Origin: Paracoccus nototheniae
Lineage (GTDB): Bacteria > Pseudomonadota > Alphaproteobacteria > Rhodobacterales > Rhodobacteraceae
Direction: 5' to 3'
NCBI RefSeq assembly: GCF_004335005.1
Contig: NZ_RQRT01000004.1
Span: 1-64,000, forward strand
Length of the DNA stretch: 64,000 bases
Positions 50,290-60,121 of this stretch are shown here, one piece after another. The notes beneath the pieces are model-generated. The model was given only the letters and a program-made list of their open reading frames with translations, did not search any database and had not been told where the DNA came from. Made by a program: the position numbers and the translations under genes. The stretch's first letter is position 1. Every line of letters starts with the position of its first letter.

Positions 50290-50315
50290 CTTTTCGTGAA
50301 GATACGTTGCCCCAT
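50290..50315 (+). promoter_or_regulatory. Weak candidate heat-shock (RpoH-type) promoter before hrcA
   Basis: CTTTTC (50290-50295), 14 bases, then CCCCAT (50310-50315). The -10 fits the sigma-32 element CCCCAT, the -35 only in CTT. It lies ~50 bp before the hrcA ATG. No CIRCE palindrome is visible. Confidence 0.3.
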
Positions 50316-50368
50316 ACCGCCCGGGGGCACCATCACGCAACCCCACGAGGGGTCACAAGACGAGGGCC

Positions 50369-51424
50369 ATGGGTCAGGAAACGCTGCTGAACGAGCTGAA
50401 CGACCGGTCCCGCGAAGTGTTTCGCCGGGTCGTCGAATCCTATCTGGACACCGGAGAGCCGGTGGGATCGCGCACCCTGACGCGGGCGCTGTCGGAAAAG
50501 GTCAGCGCCGCCACGATCCGCAACGTCATGCAGGATCTGGAACTGATGGGTCTTCTGGACAGCCCCCATGCCTCGGCCGGGCGGCTGCCTTCGCAGATGG
50601 GGCTGCGCCTCTTCGTCGATGGCATGATGGAGATCGACGCCGTCGCCCCCACCGACCGCGCCGCGATCGACCAGACGCTTGGCAATGACGATCCCGAAAC
50701 CGGCGTGCTGCTGGACCGGGTCAGCACGGCCCTATCGTCGATCACGCGGGGCGCGTCCCTGGTGCTGATGCCCAAGCACGAGGCACCGATCCGGCATATC
50801 GAGTTCGTCAGTCTGGGCATCGACCGGGCGCTGGTGGTTTTGGTCTTTGCCGACGGGCATGTCGAAAACCGTATCTTTACCCCGCCGCCGGGCCAGACGC
50901 CCTCCTCCATGCGCGAGGCCGGGAATTTCCTCAACGCCATGGCCGAGGGCAAGACGCTGGCCGAACTGCGCGGCGGGCTGGCCCATCAGATCAGCACGCG
51001 GCGGCGCGAACTGGACGTTCTGGCCGCCGAGCTGGTCGAATCGGGCATCGCGCTGTGGGGGGCCGAGGCGGCCGATCCGCGCCTGATCGTGCGGGGCCGG
51101 GCGAACCTGCTGGACAGCGAGGCCGCCGATCTGAACCGCATCCGCATCCTGTTCGACGATCTGGAACGCAAGCGTGACATCGTGGAATTTCTGGAACTGA
51201 CCGAACGGGGCGAGGGGGTGCGCATTTTCATCGGGTCCGAGAACAAGCTTTTTTCACTTTCGGGTTCCGCTCTGGTGGTTTCACCCTATATGAATGCCGA
51301 CCGGAAAATTGTCGGCGCGGTGGGTGTCATCGGGCCGACCCGGCTGAATTACGGTCGGATCGTGCCGATTGTCGATTATACCGCGCAGCTGGTCGGGCGG
51401 GTGCTGTCTGGCCGGAAAGGATGA
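50369..51424 (+). CDS. hrcA: Heat-inducible transcription repressor HrcA
   Basis: 351 aa. N-terminal winged helix with YLDTGEPVGSRTLTRALSEK and VSAATIRNVMQDLELMGLLD, then a GAF-like domain with HIEFVSLGIDRALVVLVFAD and the C-terminal block VVSPYMNADRKIVGAVGVIG, ending with NYGRIVPIVDYTAQLVGRVL. HrcA represses chaperonin genes through CIRCE and depends on GroEL. grpE follows 6 bp downstream; no CIRCE is seen in this window. Confidence 0.95.
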   Translation: MGQETLLNELNDRSREVFRRVVESYLDTGEPVGSRTLTRALSEKVSAATIRNVMQDLELMGLLDSPHASAGRLPSQMGLRLFVDGMMEIDAVAPTDRAAIDQTLGNDDPETGVLLDRVSTALSSITRGASLVLMPKHEAPIRHIEFVSLGIDRALVVLVFADGHVENRIFTPPPGQTPSSMREAGNFLNAMAEGKTLAELRGGLAHQISTRRRELDVLAAELVESGIALWGAEAADPRLIVRGRANLLDSEAADLNRIRILFDDLERKRDIVEFLELTERGEGVRIFIGSENKLFSLSGSALVVSPYMNADRKIVGAVGVIGPTRLNYGRIVPIVDYTAQLVGRVLSGRKG

Positions 51425-51430
51425 AGTGAA

Positions 51431-51961
51431 ATGAGCGAGCAGAACGAACAGCCGATGGACGAATTCCTGGACGACCCCCTGGCCGATCCCGATGACGAGG
51501 TGACGCGCCTGATCGCCGAGCGGGACGAGATGCGCGACAAATGGATGCGGGCGCTGGCCGATGCGGAAAACTCGCGCAAGCGGGCCGACAAGGACCGCCG
51601 CGACGCCGAACAATATGGCGGCTCGCGTCTGGCCCGCGACCTGCTGCCGGTCCATGACGCGCTGACCCGTGCGCTGGATGCGGCGGGCGAGGAACAGCGC
51701 GCCAGTGCCGCCGCCCTGATCGAAGGGGTGGAACTGACCCTGCGGGAACTGTCGCATGTGTTCACCAAACACGGCATCACCATCATCCGCCCCGAGGCGG
51801 GCGACCGCTTCGACCCCGCGATCCACGAGGCGATGTTCGAGGCTCCGGTCCCCGGCACCGTCAAGGGGCACATCATTCAGGTGATGGATAACGGCTTTCA
51901 CCTGCATGACCGGCTGCTGCGCCCGGCCAAGGTGGGCGTGTCTTCGATGCCTGCCAGCTGA
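51431..51961 (+). CDS. grpE: Nucleotide exchange factor GrpE
   Basis: 176 aa. Acidic N-terminus, long coiled coil with LIAERDEMRDKWMRALADAE and NSRKRADKDRRDAEQY, then the beta domain with DRFDPAIHEAMFEAPVPGTV and HIIQVMDNGFHLHDRLLRPA. Releases ADP from DnaK. Directly follows hrcA; dnaK is not in the window. Confidence 0.96.
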   Translation: MSEQNEQPMDEFLDDPLADPDDEVTRLIAERDEMRDKWMRALADAENSRKRADKDRRDAEQYGGSRLARDLLPVHDALTRALDAAGEEQRASAAALIEGVELTLRELSHVFTKHGITIIRPEAGDRFDPAIHEAMFEAPVPGTVKGHIIQVMDNGFHLHDRLLRPAKVGVSSMPAS

Positions 51962-51977
51962 TACGCCTGATGCTGAT

Positions 51978-52003
51978 GCAGCCCGGCCCTGGTGCCGGGC
52001 TGC
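51978..52003 (+). terminator. Hairpin after grpE
   Basis: GCAGCCCGGC-CCTGGT-GCCGGGCTGC, a perfect 10-bp stem 17 bp past the grpE stop. No T-run follows, so termination may need help. Confidence 0.6.
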
Positions 52004-52100
52004 TGCCACCTTCCGCTGACTTGCCGATTGTTCCCAATGGCGCGACCTTTGGTCACGTCCGGCCCGCCCAAGGCCCGCCGGTCAGTCAGAGGAGGGGATG

Positions 52101-52685
52101 ATGACGAATTCCGATGGGGTGCATATCCACCCGGCTGTCGACCATGGCATCAAGCAGGGCAGTCCGGGCTTTTCCGGCGGCGTGCTGACCTGTCATTGCG
52201 CCTCGAACCCGGTCAAGGTCCGGGTCAGCGCGCAGACGGCGCATAACCATGTCTGCGGCTGCACCAAATGTTGGAAGCCCGATGACGCGGTGTTCAGCCA
52301 GGTTGCCGTCGTATCGCGCGATGCGGTCGAGGTGCTGGAAAACGGCGACAAGCTGCAGGTCGTCAATGCCGACGCCCCGATCCAGCGCCATCGCTGCCGC
52401 GATTGTGGCGTCCACATGTACGGCCGGATCGAGAACAAGGACCACCCGTTCTATGGGCTGGATTTCATCCATACCGAACTGTCGCCCGAAGGCGGTTGGT
52501 CGGCACCGGAATTTGCCGCCTTTGTCAGCTCGGTGATCGAATCCGGGGTCGAGCCGTCGCAGATGGACGGCATCCGGTCGCGCCTGCGCGAGCTGGGGCT
52601 GGAACCCTATGATGCTTTGTCCCCACCGCTGATGGACGCGATCGCGACCCACGTGGCCAAGCGGTCCGGCGCGCTGCCCGCTTGA
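52101..52685 (+). CDS. gfa: Glutathione-dependent formaldehyde-activating enzyme Gfa
   Basis: 194 aa. Zinc-site cysteines are in [18 protein letters not shown] and [12 protein letters not shown], the Gfa/CENP-V pattern, and the sequence follows the P. denitrificans protein closely as I know it ([20 protein letters not shown] near the end). Gfa speeds formation of S-hydroxymethylglutathione, the substrate of the next gene. ATG 52101 is preferred to 52098 because AGGAGG (52090-52095) is then at proper distance. A hairpin separates it from flhA. Confidence 0.94.
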   Translation: MTNSDGVHIHPAVDHGIKQGSPGFSGGVLTCHCASNPVKVRVSAQTAHNHVCGCTKCWKPDDAVFSQVAVVSRDAVEVLENGDKLQVVNADAPIQRHRCRDCGVHMYGRIENKDHPFYGLDFIHTELSPEGGWSAPEFAAFVSSVIESGVEPSQMDGIRSRLRELGLEPYDALSPPLMDAIATHVAKRSGALPA

Positions 52686-52734
52686 CGCCATGCCTGCCCG
52701 AACCGACAACGGACGGGACCGCAAGACCTGACAA

Positions 52735-52758
52735 AAGGGGCCGCTTCGTCGGCCCCTT
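52735..52758 (+). terminator. Hairpin between gfa and the formaldehyde dehydrogenase gene
   Basis: AAGGGGCCG-CTTCGT-CGGCCCCTT, a 9-bp stem with a short T end, about 50 bp after gfa. It may partly separate gfa from flhA transcription. Confidence 0.65.
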
Positions 52759-52798
52759 CGCCCTGACAAGCCCCTAAGGGAGCGAGAGGAGAAGACCG

Positions 52799-53929
<1,131 letters not shown>

Positions 53930-53955
53930 TCCTTCATCGCTGCTTAGGTAAAAGA

Positions 53956-53979
53956 ACGGCGGGGCCCCGGTCCCGCCGT
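53956..53979 (+). terminator. Hairpin between flhA and the ClpP-like gene
   Basis: ACGGCGGG-gccccggt-CCCGCCGT, an 8-bp stem with no T-run, in the 79-bp gap. Confidence 0.5.
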
Positions 53980-54008
53980 CGCCATAAGAGAGAACAAGGA
54001 GCAGGCCG

Positions 54009-54650
54009 ATGCGTCACCAGTGGTTGAACGATGACGACGACGACGAACCGGAAGAGGGCGACCGCCGCCACCAGAGCGACAAGGACGGCGGACTGGGCCT
54101 TCCCGAAGGCGACAAGATCGGCAAGCTGTATTTCAAATCGCGCACGGTGATCGTGGCGGGCGCCATCAACGACAAGCTGGCGCAGCGCACCGTGGCGCAT
54201 CTGCTGGCCCTGGCCGAGGATGGCGACGGGCCGATCAACATGCTGATTTCCTCGCCCGGCGGGCATGTGGAATCGGGCGACATGATCCATGACGTGATCA
54301 AGTTCATCCGACCCACGGTCCGCACAATCGGCTCGGGCTGGGTGGCCAGTGCGGGCGCGCTGATCTTTGTGGCGGCGAAAAAGGAAAACCGGTTTTGTCT
54401 GCCCAATACGCGGTTCCTGATCCATCAGCCCTCGGGCGGGATCGGCGGCACCTCGTCGGACATGATGATTCAGGCTGAACAGGTGCGCCTGATGCGCGAC
54501 CGTCTGAACCAGGTCTTTGCCGAGGCGACCGGCCAGAGCGTCGAGCGGATCGAAAAGGACACGCAGCGCGATTTCTGGCTGAACACGCAAGAGGCGCTGG
54601 ATTACGGCCTGCTGGGCCGGGTGATCCGCACCGTGGACGACCTGAAATGA
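54009..54650 (+). CDS. ClpP-family serine peptidase paralogue with acidic N-terminus
   Basis: 213 aa. The ClpP fold core is clear: LISSPGGHVESGDMIHDVIK, GSGWVASAGALIF, RFLIHQPSGGIGGTSSD and KDTQRDFWLNTQEALDYGLL. The catalytic triad is intact: Ser ~114, His ~139, Asp ~188. Unlike canonical ClpP, the N-terminus is an acidic, hydrophilic extension (DDDDDEPEEGDRR) where the axial loops for ClpX/ClpA contact would be, so it may not work with the usual unfoldase. It could be a housekeeping-independent peptidase. It sits between the formaldehyde dehydrogenase and hydrolase genes; a clpX/clpA partner is not in the window. Confidence 0.85.
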   Translation: MRHQWLNDDDDDEPEEGDRRHQSDKDGGLGLPEGDKIGKLYFKSRTVIVAGAINDKLAQRTVAHLLALAEDGDGPINMLISSPGGHVESGDMIHDVIKFIRPTVRTIGSGWVASAGALIFVAAKKENRFCLPNTRFLIHQPSGGIGGTSSDMMIQAEQVRLMRDRLNQVFAEATGQSVERIEKDTQRDFWLNTQEALDYGLLGRVIRTVDDLK

Positions 54651-55168
54651 CCGGGTCTGGCGGGGTGGTCATCCGCCCCGCCACCCCCGACGATCACGAC
54701 GCCATCTGGGATATCCTGCGCCCCGTCTATCGCGCGGGAGAAACTTATTGCATCCCCCGCGACATCACCCGGGACGAGGCGCTGGCCGACTGGTTCGCCG
54801 CACCCTTCACGGCGTTCGTGGCGCTGGCCGGGGGCCGCGTTCTGGGCACCAGCCATGTGGGCCGCAACCGTGCGGGGGGCGGCGCCCATGTTGCCAACGC
54901 CTCGTTCGCCACCCATCCGGCGGGCCGGGGCAAGGGCATCGCCCGCGCCCTGGCCGGTCATGCGAAATCCTGGGCGCAGGCGCAGGGTTTTCGTGCCATG
55001 CAGTTCAATTTCGTCGTCTCAACCAACAGCGATGCCGTCCATTTGTGGCAGACGGTCGGGTTTGAGGTTGTGGGCCGCCTGCCAGAGGCGTTTCTTCACC
55101 CACAGCTGGGACCGGTCGATGCGCTGGTCATGTTCCACATCCTGAAGGGAGAGACGAATGAGCTTTGA
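54647..55168 (+). CDS. GNAT family N-acetyltransferase
   Basis: 173 aa. IRPATPDDHDAIWDILRPVY at the N-terminus and the acetyl-CoA motif region FATHPAGRGKGIARALAGHA (R/Q-x-x-G-x-G/A). Substrate unknown. It overlaps the ClpP-like gene by 4 bp and the hydrolase gene by 11 bp, so all three are translationally linked in the flhA region. Confidence 0.85.
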   Translation: MTGSGGVVIRPATPDDHDAIWDILRPVYRAGETYCIPRDITRDEALADWFAAPFTAFVALAGGRVLGTSHVGRNRAGGGAHVANASFATHPAGRGKGIARALAGHAKSWAQAQGFRAMQFNFVVSTNSDAVHLWQTVGFEVVGRLPEAFLHPQLGPVDALVMFHILKGETNEL

Positions 55169-55991
55169 GACCCTATCCGAGACCCGCAGCTTTGGCGGCA
55201 CGCAGGGCGTCTATCGCCACAAGTCGCAGGCCACCGGCACCGACATGACCTTTGCCGTCTACCTGCCCGAGATGGCGCAGCACGGGCGTGTGCCGGTCCT
55301 GTGGTATCTGTCCGGTCTGACCTGCACCCATGACAATGCGATGACCAAGGCCGCCGCCCAGCAATGGTGCGACGAGGCTGGCATCGCCATCATCTTTCCC
55401 GACACCTCGCCGCGCGGCGAGGGGGTGGCCAATGACGAGGCTTACGATCTGGGGCAGGGCGCGGGCTTTTACGTCAACGCCACGCAGGATCCGTGGAAAC
55501 CGCATTTCCAGATGTGGCATTACATCGTGCATGAACTGCCGGAACTGATCAGCGACAATTTTGCCATCGACCGCGATGCCATGGGCATCACCGGCCATTC
55601 GATGGGCGGGCATGGCGCGCTGACCATCGCGATGACCCATCCCGACCGCTATAAATCCGTCTCGGCGTTTTCGCCCATCGCGAATCCGACGGAATCGGAC
55701 TGGGGCCGCAAACAGTTCACCGCCTATCTGGGCGAAGATCGCGACGCGTGGCGCGCCCATGATGCGACGATCCTGATGACCGAGAAGGGCTATCCCGGCG
55801 AGGTGTTGATCGATCAGGGCGCGAACGACCAGTTTCTGGACCTGCTGCGCCCGGAATCACTGGCCCATGCGATGATGGCGCGGCGCCAGCCGGGTCAGTT
55901 CCGGATGCATCCGGGCTATGATCACAGCTATTTCTTTGTGCAAAGTTTCATGGCCGACCACGTCTTCTGGCACGCTGAACGGCTGGTCTGA
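55158..55991 (+). CDS. fghA: S-formylglutathione hydrolase
   Basis: 277 aa. Esterase D type alpha/beta hydrolase with the nucleophile elbow GITGHSMGGHGALTI, upstream WYLSGLTCTHDNAM and the Asp/His of the triad in EVLIDQGANDQFLD and HPGYDHSYFF. Hydrolyses S-formylglutathione to formate and glutathione, completing the path started by Gfa and FlhA. Start ATG 55158 within the end of the GNAT gene. Confidence 0.95.
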   Translation: MSFETLSETRSFGGTQGVYRHKSQATGTDMTFAVYLPEMAQHGRVPVLWYLSGLTCTHDNAMTKAAAQQWCDEAGIAIIFPDTSPRGEGVANDEAYDLGQGAGFYVNATQDPWKPHFQMWHYIVHELPELISDNFAIDRDAMGITGHSMGGHGALTIAMTHPDRYKSVSAFSPIANPTESDWGRKQFTAYLGEDRDAWRAHDATILMTEKGYPGEVLIDQGANDQFLDLLRPESLAHAMMARRQPGQFRMHPGYDHSYFFVQSFMADHVFWHAERLV

Positions 55992-56065
55992 CGCGATTGC
56001 CGAAAATTCCCGGGCTCTCTGCCGTTTTCCCATAAGACTTTAGGGGCAAATGGCAGGGGCTTCGA

Positions 56066-56094
56066 TTGACGCCAAGGGGTGCGCGACCAACACT
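56066..56094 (+). promoter_or_regulatory. Weak candidate promoter of xoxF
   Basis: TTGACG (56066-56071), 17 bases, then AACACT (56089-56094). The -35 fits five of six, the -10 only three of six. It lies in the 171-bp gap before xoxF. Confidence 0.25.
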
Positions 56095-56162
56095 CGGTCA
56101 ATGGACAAGCTGCGGGGGGAGGAAATCCGCGGCACTGCATCCAGCGAGCGGAGGAGCACTTG

Positions 56163-57965
56163 ATGAAACATCTCTTGAACAGCGCGGCTGTCGCCTTGCT
56201 TTTGACGGGTGGTTCGGCATACGCAAACGAAAGCGTGTTGGCCGAGACCGCCAAGCCAGAACAATGGGCGATCCAGACCGGCAACTATGCCAACCAGCGC
56301 TATTCCGAACTGGATCAGATCACCCGGGAAAACGTCGGCGACCTGCGCGTCGCCTGGAGCTTCTCGACCGGCGTTCTGCGCGGGCACGAGGGTGGGCCAT
56401 TGGTCGTGGGCGACATGATGTATGTCCACACGCCCTTCCCCAACAACATCTTCGCGCTGAATCTGGCTGACAACGGCAAGATCGCCTGGCGCCACACCCC
56501 CCAGCAGGATCCCGAAGTCATCGCGGTCATGTGCTGCGACACCGTTTATCGCGGCGTCGCCTATGCCGACGGGCTGATCCTGTCGCATCAGGCCGACACC
56601 ACGCTGGTCGCGCTGGATGCGCTGACCGGTGAGGTCAAATGGTCGGTCAAGACCGGCGATCCGGCCATTGGCGAGACGAACACCGCGACCGTGATGCCGG
56701 TGGGCGACAAGGTTCTGGTCGGCGTCTCGGGCGGCGAATACGGCGTGCGTGGCCGGATCACCGCCTATAACCTGTCCGACGGCACCGAGGCGTGGAAAGC
56801 CTATTCCACCGGCCCGGACGAGGAAATGCTGGTCGATCCCGAAACCACCACCCATCTGGGCGAGCCGATCGGCGCCGACAGTTCGCTGAACAGCTGGGAA
56901 GGCGATCAGTGGAAGATCGGCGGCGGTTCGACCTGGGGCTGGTTCAGCTATGACCCGGATCTGAATCTGGTCTATTACGGCACCGGCAACCCCTCGACCT
57001 GGAACCCCAGCCAGCGGCCCGGCGACAACAAATGGTCGATGACGATCATGGCGCGCGATGCCGATACCGGCATGGCCAAATGGTTCTATCAGAAGACCCC
57101 TCATGACGAGTGGGACTATGATGGCGTCAACGAGAACATCCTTGTCGACAAGGAAATCGACGGGGTCGAGCGCAAGCTGCTGGTGAACTTTGACCGGAAC
57201 GGGTTCGGCTATACGCTGGACCGCGAGACGGGCGAGCTGCTGGTCGCCGAAAAGTTCGATCCGGCGGTGAACTGGGCCACCAATATCGACATGGACAAGG
57301 AATCGGAAACCTACGGCCGTCCCATGGTCGTGGCCGAATATTCCACCGCGCAAAACGGCGAAGACACCAACACCACCGGCGTCTGCCCGGCGGCACTGGG
57401 GTCCAAGGACCAGCAGCCGGCGTCCTATTCGCCGAAAACCGGTCTGTTCTATGTGCCGACCAACCACGTCTGCATGGATTACGAACCCTTCCGCGTCGCC
57501 TATACGGCGGGCCAGCCCTATGTGGGCGCGACCCTGTCGATGTATCCCGCACCTGACAGCCATGGCGGCATGGGCAACTTCATTGCCTGGGACGCCGTGG
57601 CCGGCGAGATCAAATGGTCGCTGCCGGAACAGTTCTCGGTCTGGTCGGGCGCCCTGGCGACCGCTGGCGATGTCGTCTTCTATGGCACGCTGGAAGGCTA
57701 TCTGAAGGCGGTCGATGCCGAAACGGGCGAGGAACTCTACAGCTTCCGCACCCCCTCGGGCATCATCGGCAACGTCATGACCTATGAGCGTGACGACAAG
57801 CAGTACATTGCGGTGCTGTCGGGTGTCGGCGGTTGGGCCGGGATCGGCCTGGCAGCCGGTCTGACCAACCCCAATGACGGTCTGGGTGCCGTGGGCGGCT
57901 ATGCCGCGCTCAGCGACTATACCGAACTGGGCGGCCAGCTGACCGTGTTCGAACTGCCGGGCTAA
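56163..57965 (+). CDS. xoxF: Lanthanide-type PQQ methanol dehydrogenase XoxF
   Basis: 600 aa. Signal peptide [20 protein letters not shown], then an eight-bladed propeller quinoprotein. The vicinal disulfide pair is in VMCCDTV (Cys ~124/125). The catalytic motif is DEWDYDG: Asp ~318 is the catalytic base and Asp ~320 is the extra lanthanide ligand that is Ala in calcium-dependent MxaF. PQQ/Trp-docking repeats such as [16 protein letters not shown] and [14 protein letters not shown] are present. Periplasmic oxidation of methanol with electrons to the cytochrome encoded next. ATG 56163 is preceded by GGAGGAG. Belongs to the XoxF5-like group by overall pattern. Confidence 0.97.
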   Translation: MKHLLNSAAVALLLTGGSAYANESVLAETAKPEQWAIQTGNYANQRYSELDQITRENVGDLRVAWSFSTGVLRGHEGGPLVVGDMMYVHTPFPNNIFALNLADNGKIAWRHTPQQDPEVIAVMCCDTVYRGVAYADGLILSHQADTTLVALDALTGEVKWSVKTGDPAIGETNTATVMPVGDKVLVGVSGGEYGVRGRITAYNLSDGTEAWKAYSTGPDEEMLVDPETTTHLGEPIGADSSLNSWEGDQWKIGGGSTWGWFSYDPDLNLVYYGTGNPSTWNPSQRPGDNKWSMTIMARDADTGMAKWFYQKTPHDEWDYDGVNENILVDKEIDGVERKLLVNFDRNGFGYTLDRETGELLVAEKFDPAVNWATNIDMDKESETYGRPMVVAEYSTAQNGEDTNTTGVCPAALGSKDQQPASYSPKTGLFYVPTNHVCMDYEPFRVAYTAGQPYVGATLSMYPAPDSHGGMGNFIAWDAVAGEIKWSLPEQFSVWSGALATAGDVVFYGTLEGYLKAVDAETGEELYSFRTPSGIIGNVMTYERDDKQYIAVLSGVGGWAGIGLAAGLTNPNDGLGAVGGYAALSDYTELGGQLTVFELPG

Positions 57966-57976
57966 GACCGTCCGGG

Positions 57977-58057
57977 CGAAACGTCTCATACTTTCGTTTC
58001 GCAAACGTAAGCTTGATCTGTGAAGGGACCGCCCCGGCATTAGACTGGGGCGGTTCC
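57977..58057. other. xoxF-xoxG intergenic region with a dyad and a hairpin
   Basis: CGAAACG (57977-57983) and CGTTTCG (57995-58001) form an inverted repeat; further down GGACCGCCCC and GGGGCGGTTCC (58026-58057) form a hairpin with an 11-base loop and no T-run. They lie between xoxF and its cytochrome gene, where expression of the two could be uncoupled or an RNA end stabilised. Confidence 0.5.
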
Positions 58058-58095
58058 GTCTGAGGAGAGCAGACGATAATGAGAGGAATTCCGAC

Positions 58096-58758
58096 ATGAA
58101 AGCGATCACCAGCCTGACGGCGCTGGTTCTTGGCGCATCCCTTGCGGGGATGGCCATGGCCCAGACCGCACCTGGCACCGATGCCCCCCCGGCTCAGGCC
58201 GGGGCCGGTGCCGCTGCGGCCACGTCCGGGGCCAGCGACGCCGCCGCCGCCCCCGAGGCGCCTGCCGAAGACGCCCCTGCGGCAGAGGAGACCGCAGACG
58301 CCGCCGCAGGCGACACGATCCTGCCCAACGGTCAAGACACCACCCCGGTCGAGGAAGTGGACGGCCGCTGGCGCAATGATGAGGATATCCCGACCTTCAA
58401 GGTCGAGGATGGCGTGGTCGATTTCGCGACCTTCAACGGCTTTCGCCGCTATCACGCGGAATGCCATGTCTGCCACGGTCCCGATGGCGAAGGCTCGACT
58501 TATGCGCCGGCGCTGAAGAATTCGGTGCTGCGGATGGATTACTACGACTTCATGGAGGTCGTCGCATCCGGCAAGCAGGGGTCGAATTCGGTCATGCCCG
58601 CCTTTGGCACGAACAAGAACGTCTGGTGCTATATCGACGACATCTATGTCTATCTGCTGGCGCATGGGACCGACACGATCGGTCGGGGACGTCCCGCAGA
58701 ACGGGCCGATAAATCGGACGATTATACCGCGCAGGAAGATTCCTGCATGTCCAGCTGA
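58096..58758 (+). CDS. xoxG: c-type cytochrome of the XoxF system (c553i/XoxG-like)
   Basis: 220 aa. Signal peptide LTALVLGASLAGMAMAQ, then an Ala/Pro/Glu-rich linker of about 60 residues, then one cytochrome c domain with heme motif CHVCHG (Cys ~123/126, His ~127) and axial Met in SVMPAFG (~167). Electron acceptor of the methanol dehydrogenase; in P. denitrificans the equivalent is cytochrome c553i (cycB). Located after xoxF, overlapping xoxJ by 1 base (TGATG). Confidence 0.92.
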   Translation: MKAITSLTALVLGASLAGMAMAQTAPGTDAPPAQAGAGAAAATSGASDAAAAPEAPAEDAPAAEETADAAAGDTILPNGQDTTPVEEVDGRWRNDEDIPTFKVEDGVVDFATFNGFRRYHAECHVCHGPDGEGSTYAPALKNSVLRMDYYDFMEVVASGKQGSNSVMPAFGTNKNVWCYIDDIYVYLLAHGTDTIGRGRPAERADKSDDYTAQEDSCMSS

Positions 58759-59591
58759 TGGGGCGCCCATCGACGGGACGACGGGGCGCGCTGCTGGCCC
58801 TTGCCATGGCGGGGTCGCTGGCGTCGCCCGCCATGGCGCAGGTCGCCGATCTGCGATCCACCACCCAGTTCCGGGTCTGCGCCGATCCGGCCAATTCGCC
58901 CATGTCGTCGCGGGACGGCACGGGGTTCGAAAACAAGCTGGCCGATCTGTTCGGCCAGCAGTTGGGCCTGCCGGTCACCTATAGCTGGTTCCCGTCGGGG
59001 ATGGGGTTTATCCAGCGCACGCTGCGCATGGGCACCTGCGATGTGGTGATCGGTTTTGCCCAAGGCGATGAATTGGTTCAGAACACCAACCATTACTATA
59101 CCTCGGTCTATGGCATCGTGACCCGCAAGGACGGCCCGCTGGCGCAGGTGGACCGGCTGACCGATCCAGCGCTGAAGGATCAGGATATCGGCGTGGTCGC
59201 GGGCACGCCGCCCGCAACGCATCTGGCCCGCGCCGGGCTGGCGCCCAACATGCGCGGCGCCGATCTGTTCGTCGACCGCCGGGTCGAGGATCCGATGGGC
59301 GATATGCTGGAGGGCGTGCGCAACGGCGATCTGGGGGCTGCCGTGCTGTGGGGGCCCTTGGCCGGGCCGCAGGTCAAGGACGATCCCGACCTGCAATTCG
59401 TGCCGCTTTTGCACGAGGAAACCGCGCCGCGTCTGTTCTTCCGCATCACCATGGGCGTGCGGATGGAGGAACAGGAATGGAAACGGGAACTGAACAGCCT
59501 GATCCGCCGCAATCAGGATGCCATCAACCAGATCCTGCTGGATGCTGGCGTGCCGCTTGTCGATGATTACGGCAAGGAGCTGATCCTGTGA
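58758..59591 (+). CDS. xoxJ: Periplasmic XoxJ/MxaJ-like binding protein
   Basis: 277 aa. Signal peptide GALLALAMAGSLASPAMAQ, then a family-3 solute-binding fold: FRVCADPANSPMSSRDGTGF and DVVIGFAQGDELVQNTNHYY are the MxaJ/XoxJ hallmarks. XoxJ is thought to help mature or stabilise the quinoprotein, not to import solutes. ATG 58758 is coupled to xoxG; the stop overlaps the next gene. Confidence 0.93.
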   Translation: MGRPSTGRRGALLALAMAGSLASPAMAQVADLRSTTQFRVCADPANSPMSSRDGTGFENKLADLFGQQLGLPVTYSWFPSGMGFIQRTLRMGTCDVVIGFAQGDELVQNTNHYYTSVYGIVTRKDGPLAQVDRLTDPALKDQDIGVVAGTPPATHLARAGLAPNMRGADLFVDRRVEDPMGDMLEGVRNGDLGAAVLWGPLAGPQVKDDPDLQFVPLLHEETAPRLFFRITMGVRMEEQEWKRELNSLIRRNQDAINQILLDAGVPLVDDYGKELIL

Positions 59592-60121
59592 TCCGCGCGC
59601 TGGCATTCGCTTTGATGCTGGCACAGGCGGCGGGGGCCGAGACGGTCCCCGAGCCGTCGGATTACCACGGCGAGCCCTATCGATCCGCGGTTCCGGCCAC
59701 GCTGGCCGGGGCCGAGGTGATCGACACCGATCAGGCCATTGCGCTGCAGGGGCAGGGCCGCGCGGCGTTTTTCGACGTGCTGCCCCGCAAGGCCCGGCCC
59801 GAAGGCCTGCCCGAGGGCACGATCTGGAACGCCCCCGTGCACGAGACGATTCCCGGCGCGCTGTGGCTGTGGGATACCGGCTATCAGGCGCTGGCCCCGG
59901 CGGAACAGGCCCGCCTGCGGGATGCAATGACCCAGGCTCAGGCCGACCACCCGGACCGGCTGCTGGTCTTTTTCTGCCGCACCGATTGCTGGATGAGCTG
60001 GAATGCCGCGCGCCGCGCCATCGAATGGGGGTTCGATCCGGTGATCTGGTATCCCGGCGGCACCGATGCCTGGGTCGCTGCGGGTCAGCCGCTGGTCACC
60101 GCCGAACCTGTCGCCCCGTGA
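59588..60121 (+). CDS. PQQ-catabolism-associated CxxxCW motif rhodanese-like protein
   Basis: 177 aa from GTG 59588. Signal peptide IRALAFALMLAQAAGA, then a rhodanese-like domain with FFCRTDCWMSWNAARRAIEW, the CxxxCW motif of the exported family that accompanies PQQ alcohol dehydrogenases. Function unproven. It overlaps xoxJ by 4 bp and its 3' end overlaps the convergent beta-propeller gene by 26 bp. Confidence 0.88.
   Translation: MIRALAFALMLAQAAGAETVPEPSDYHGEPYRSAVPATLAGAEVIDTDQAIALQGQGRAAFFDVLPRKARPEGLPEGTIWNAPVHETIPGALWLWDTGYQALAPAEQARLRDAMTQAQADHPDRLLVFFCRTDCWMSWNAARRAIEWGFDPVIWYPGGTDAWVAAGQPLVTAEPVAP

Noticed and set aside
56040-58178. 712-codon minus-strand open frame opposite xoxF
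   Set aside because: Antisense to an unmistakable quinoprotein; no signal, domain or start context.
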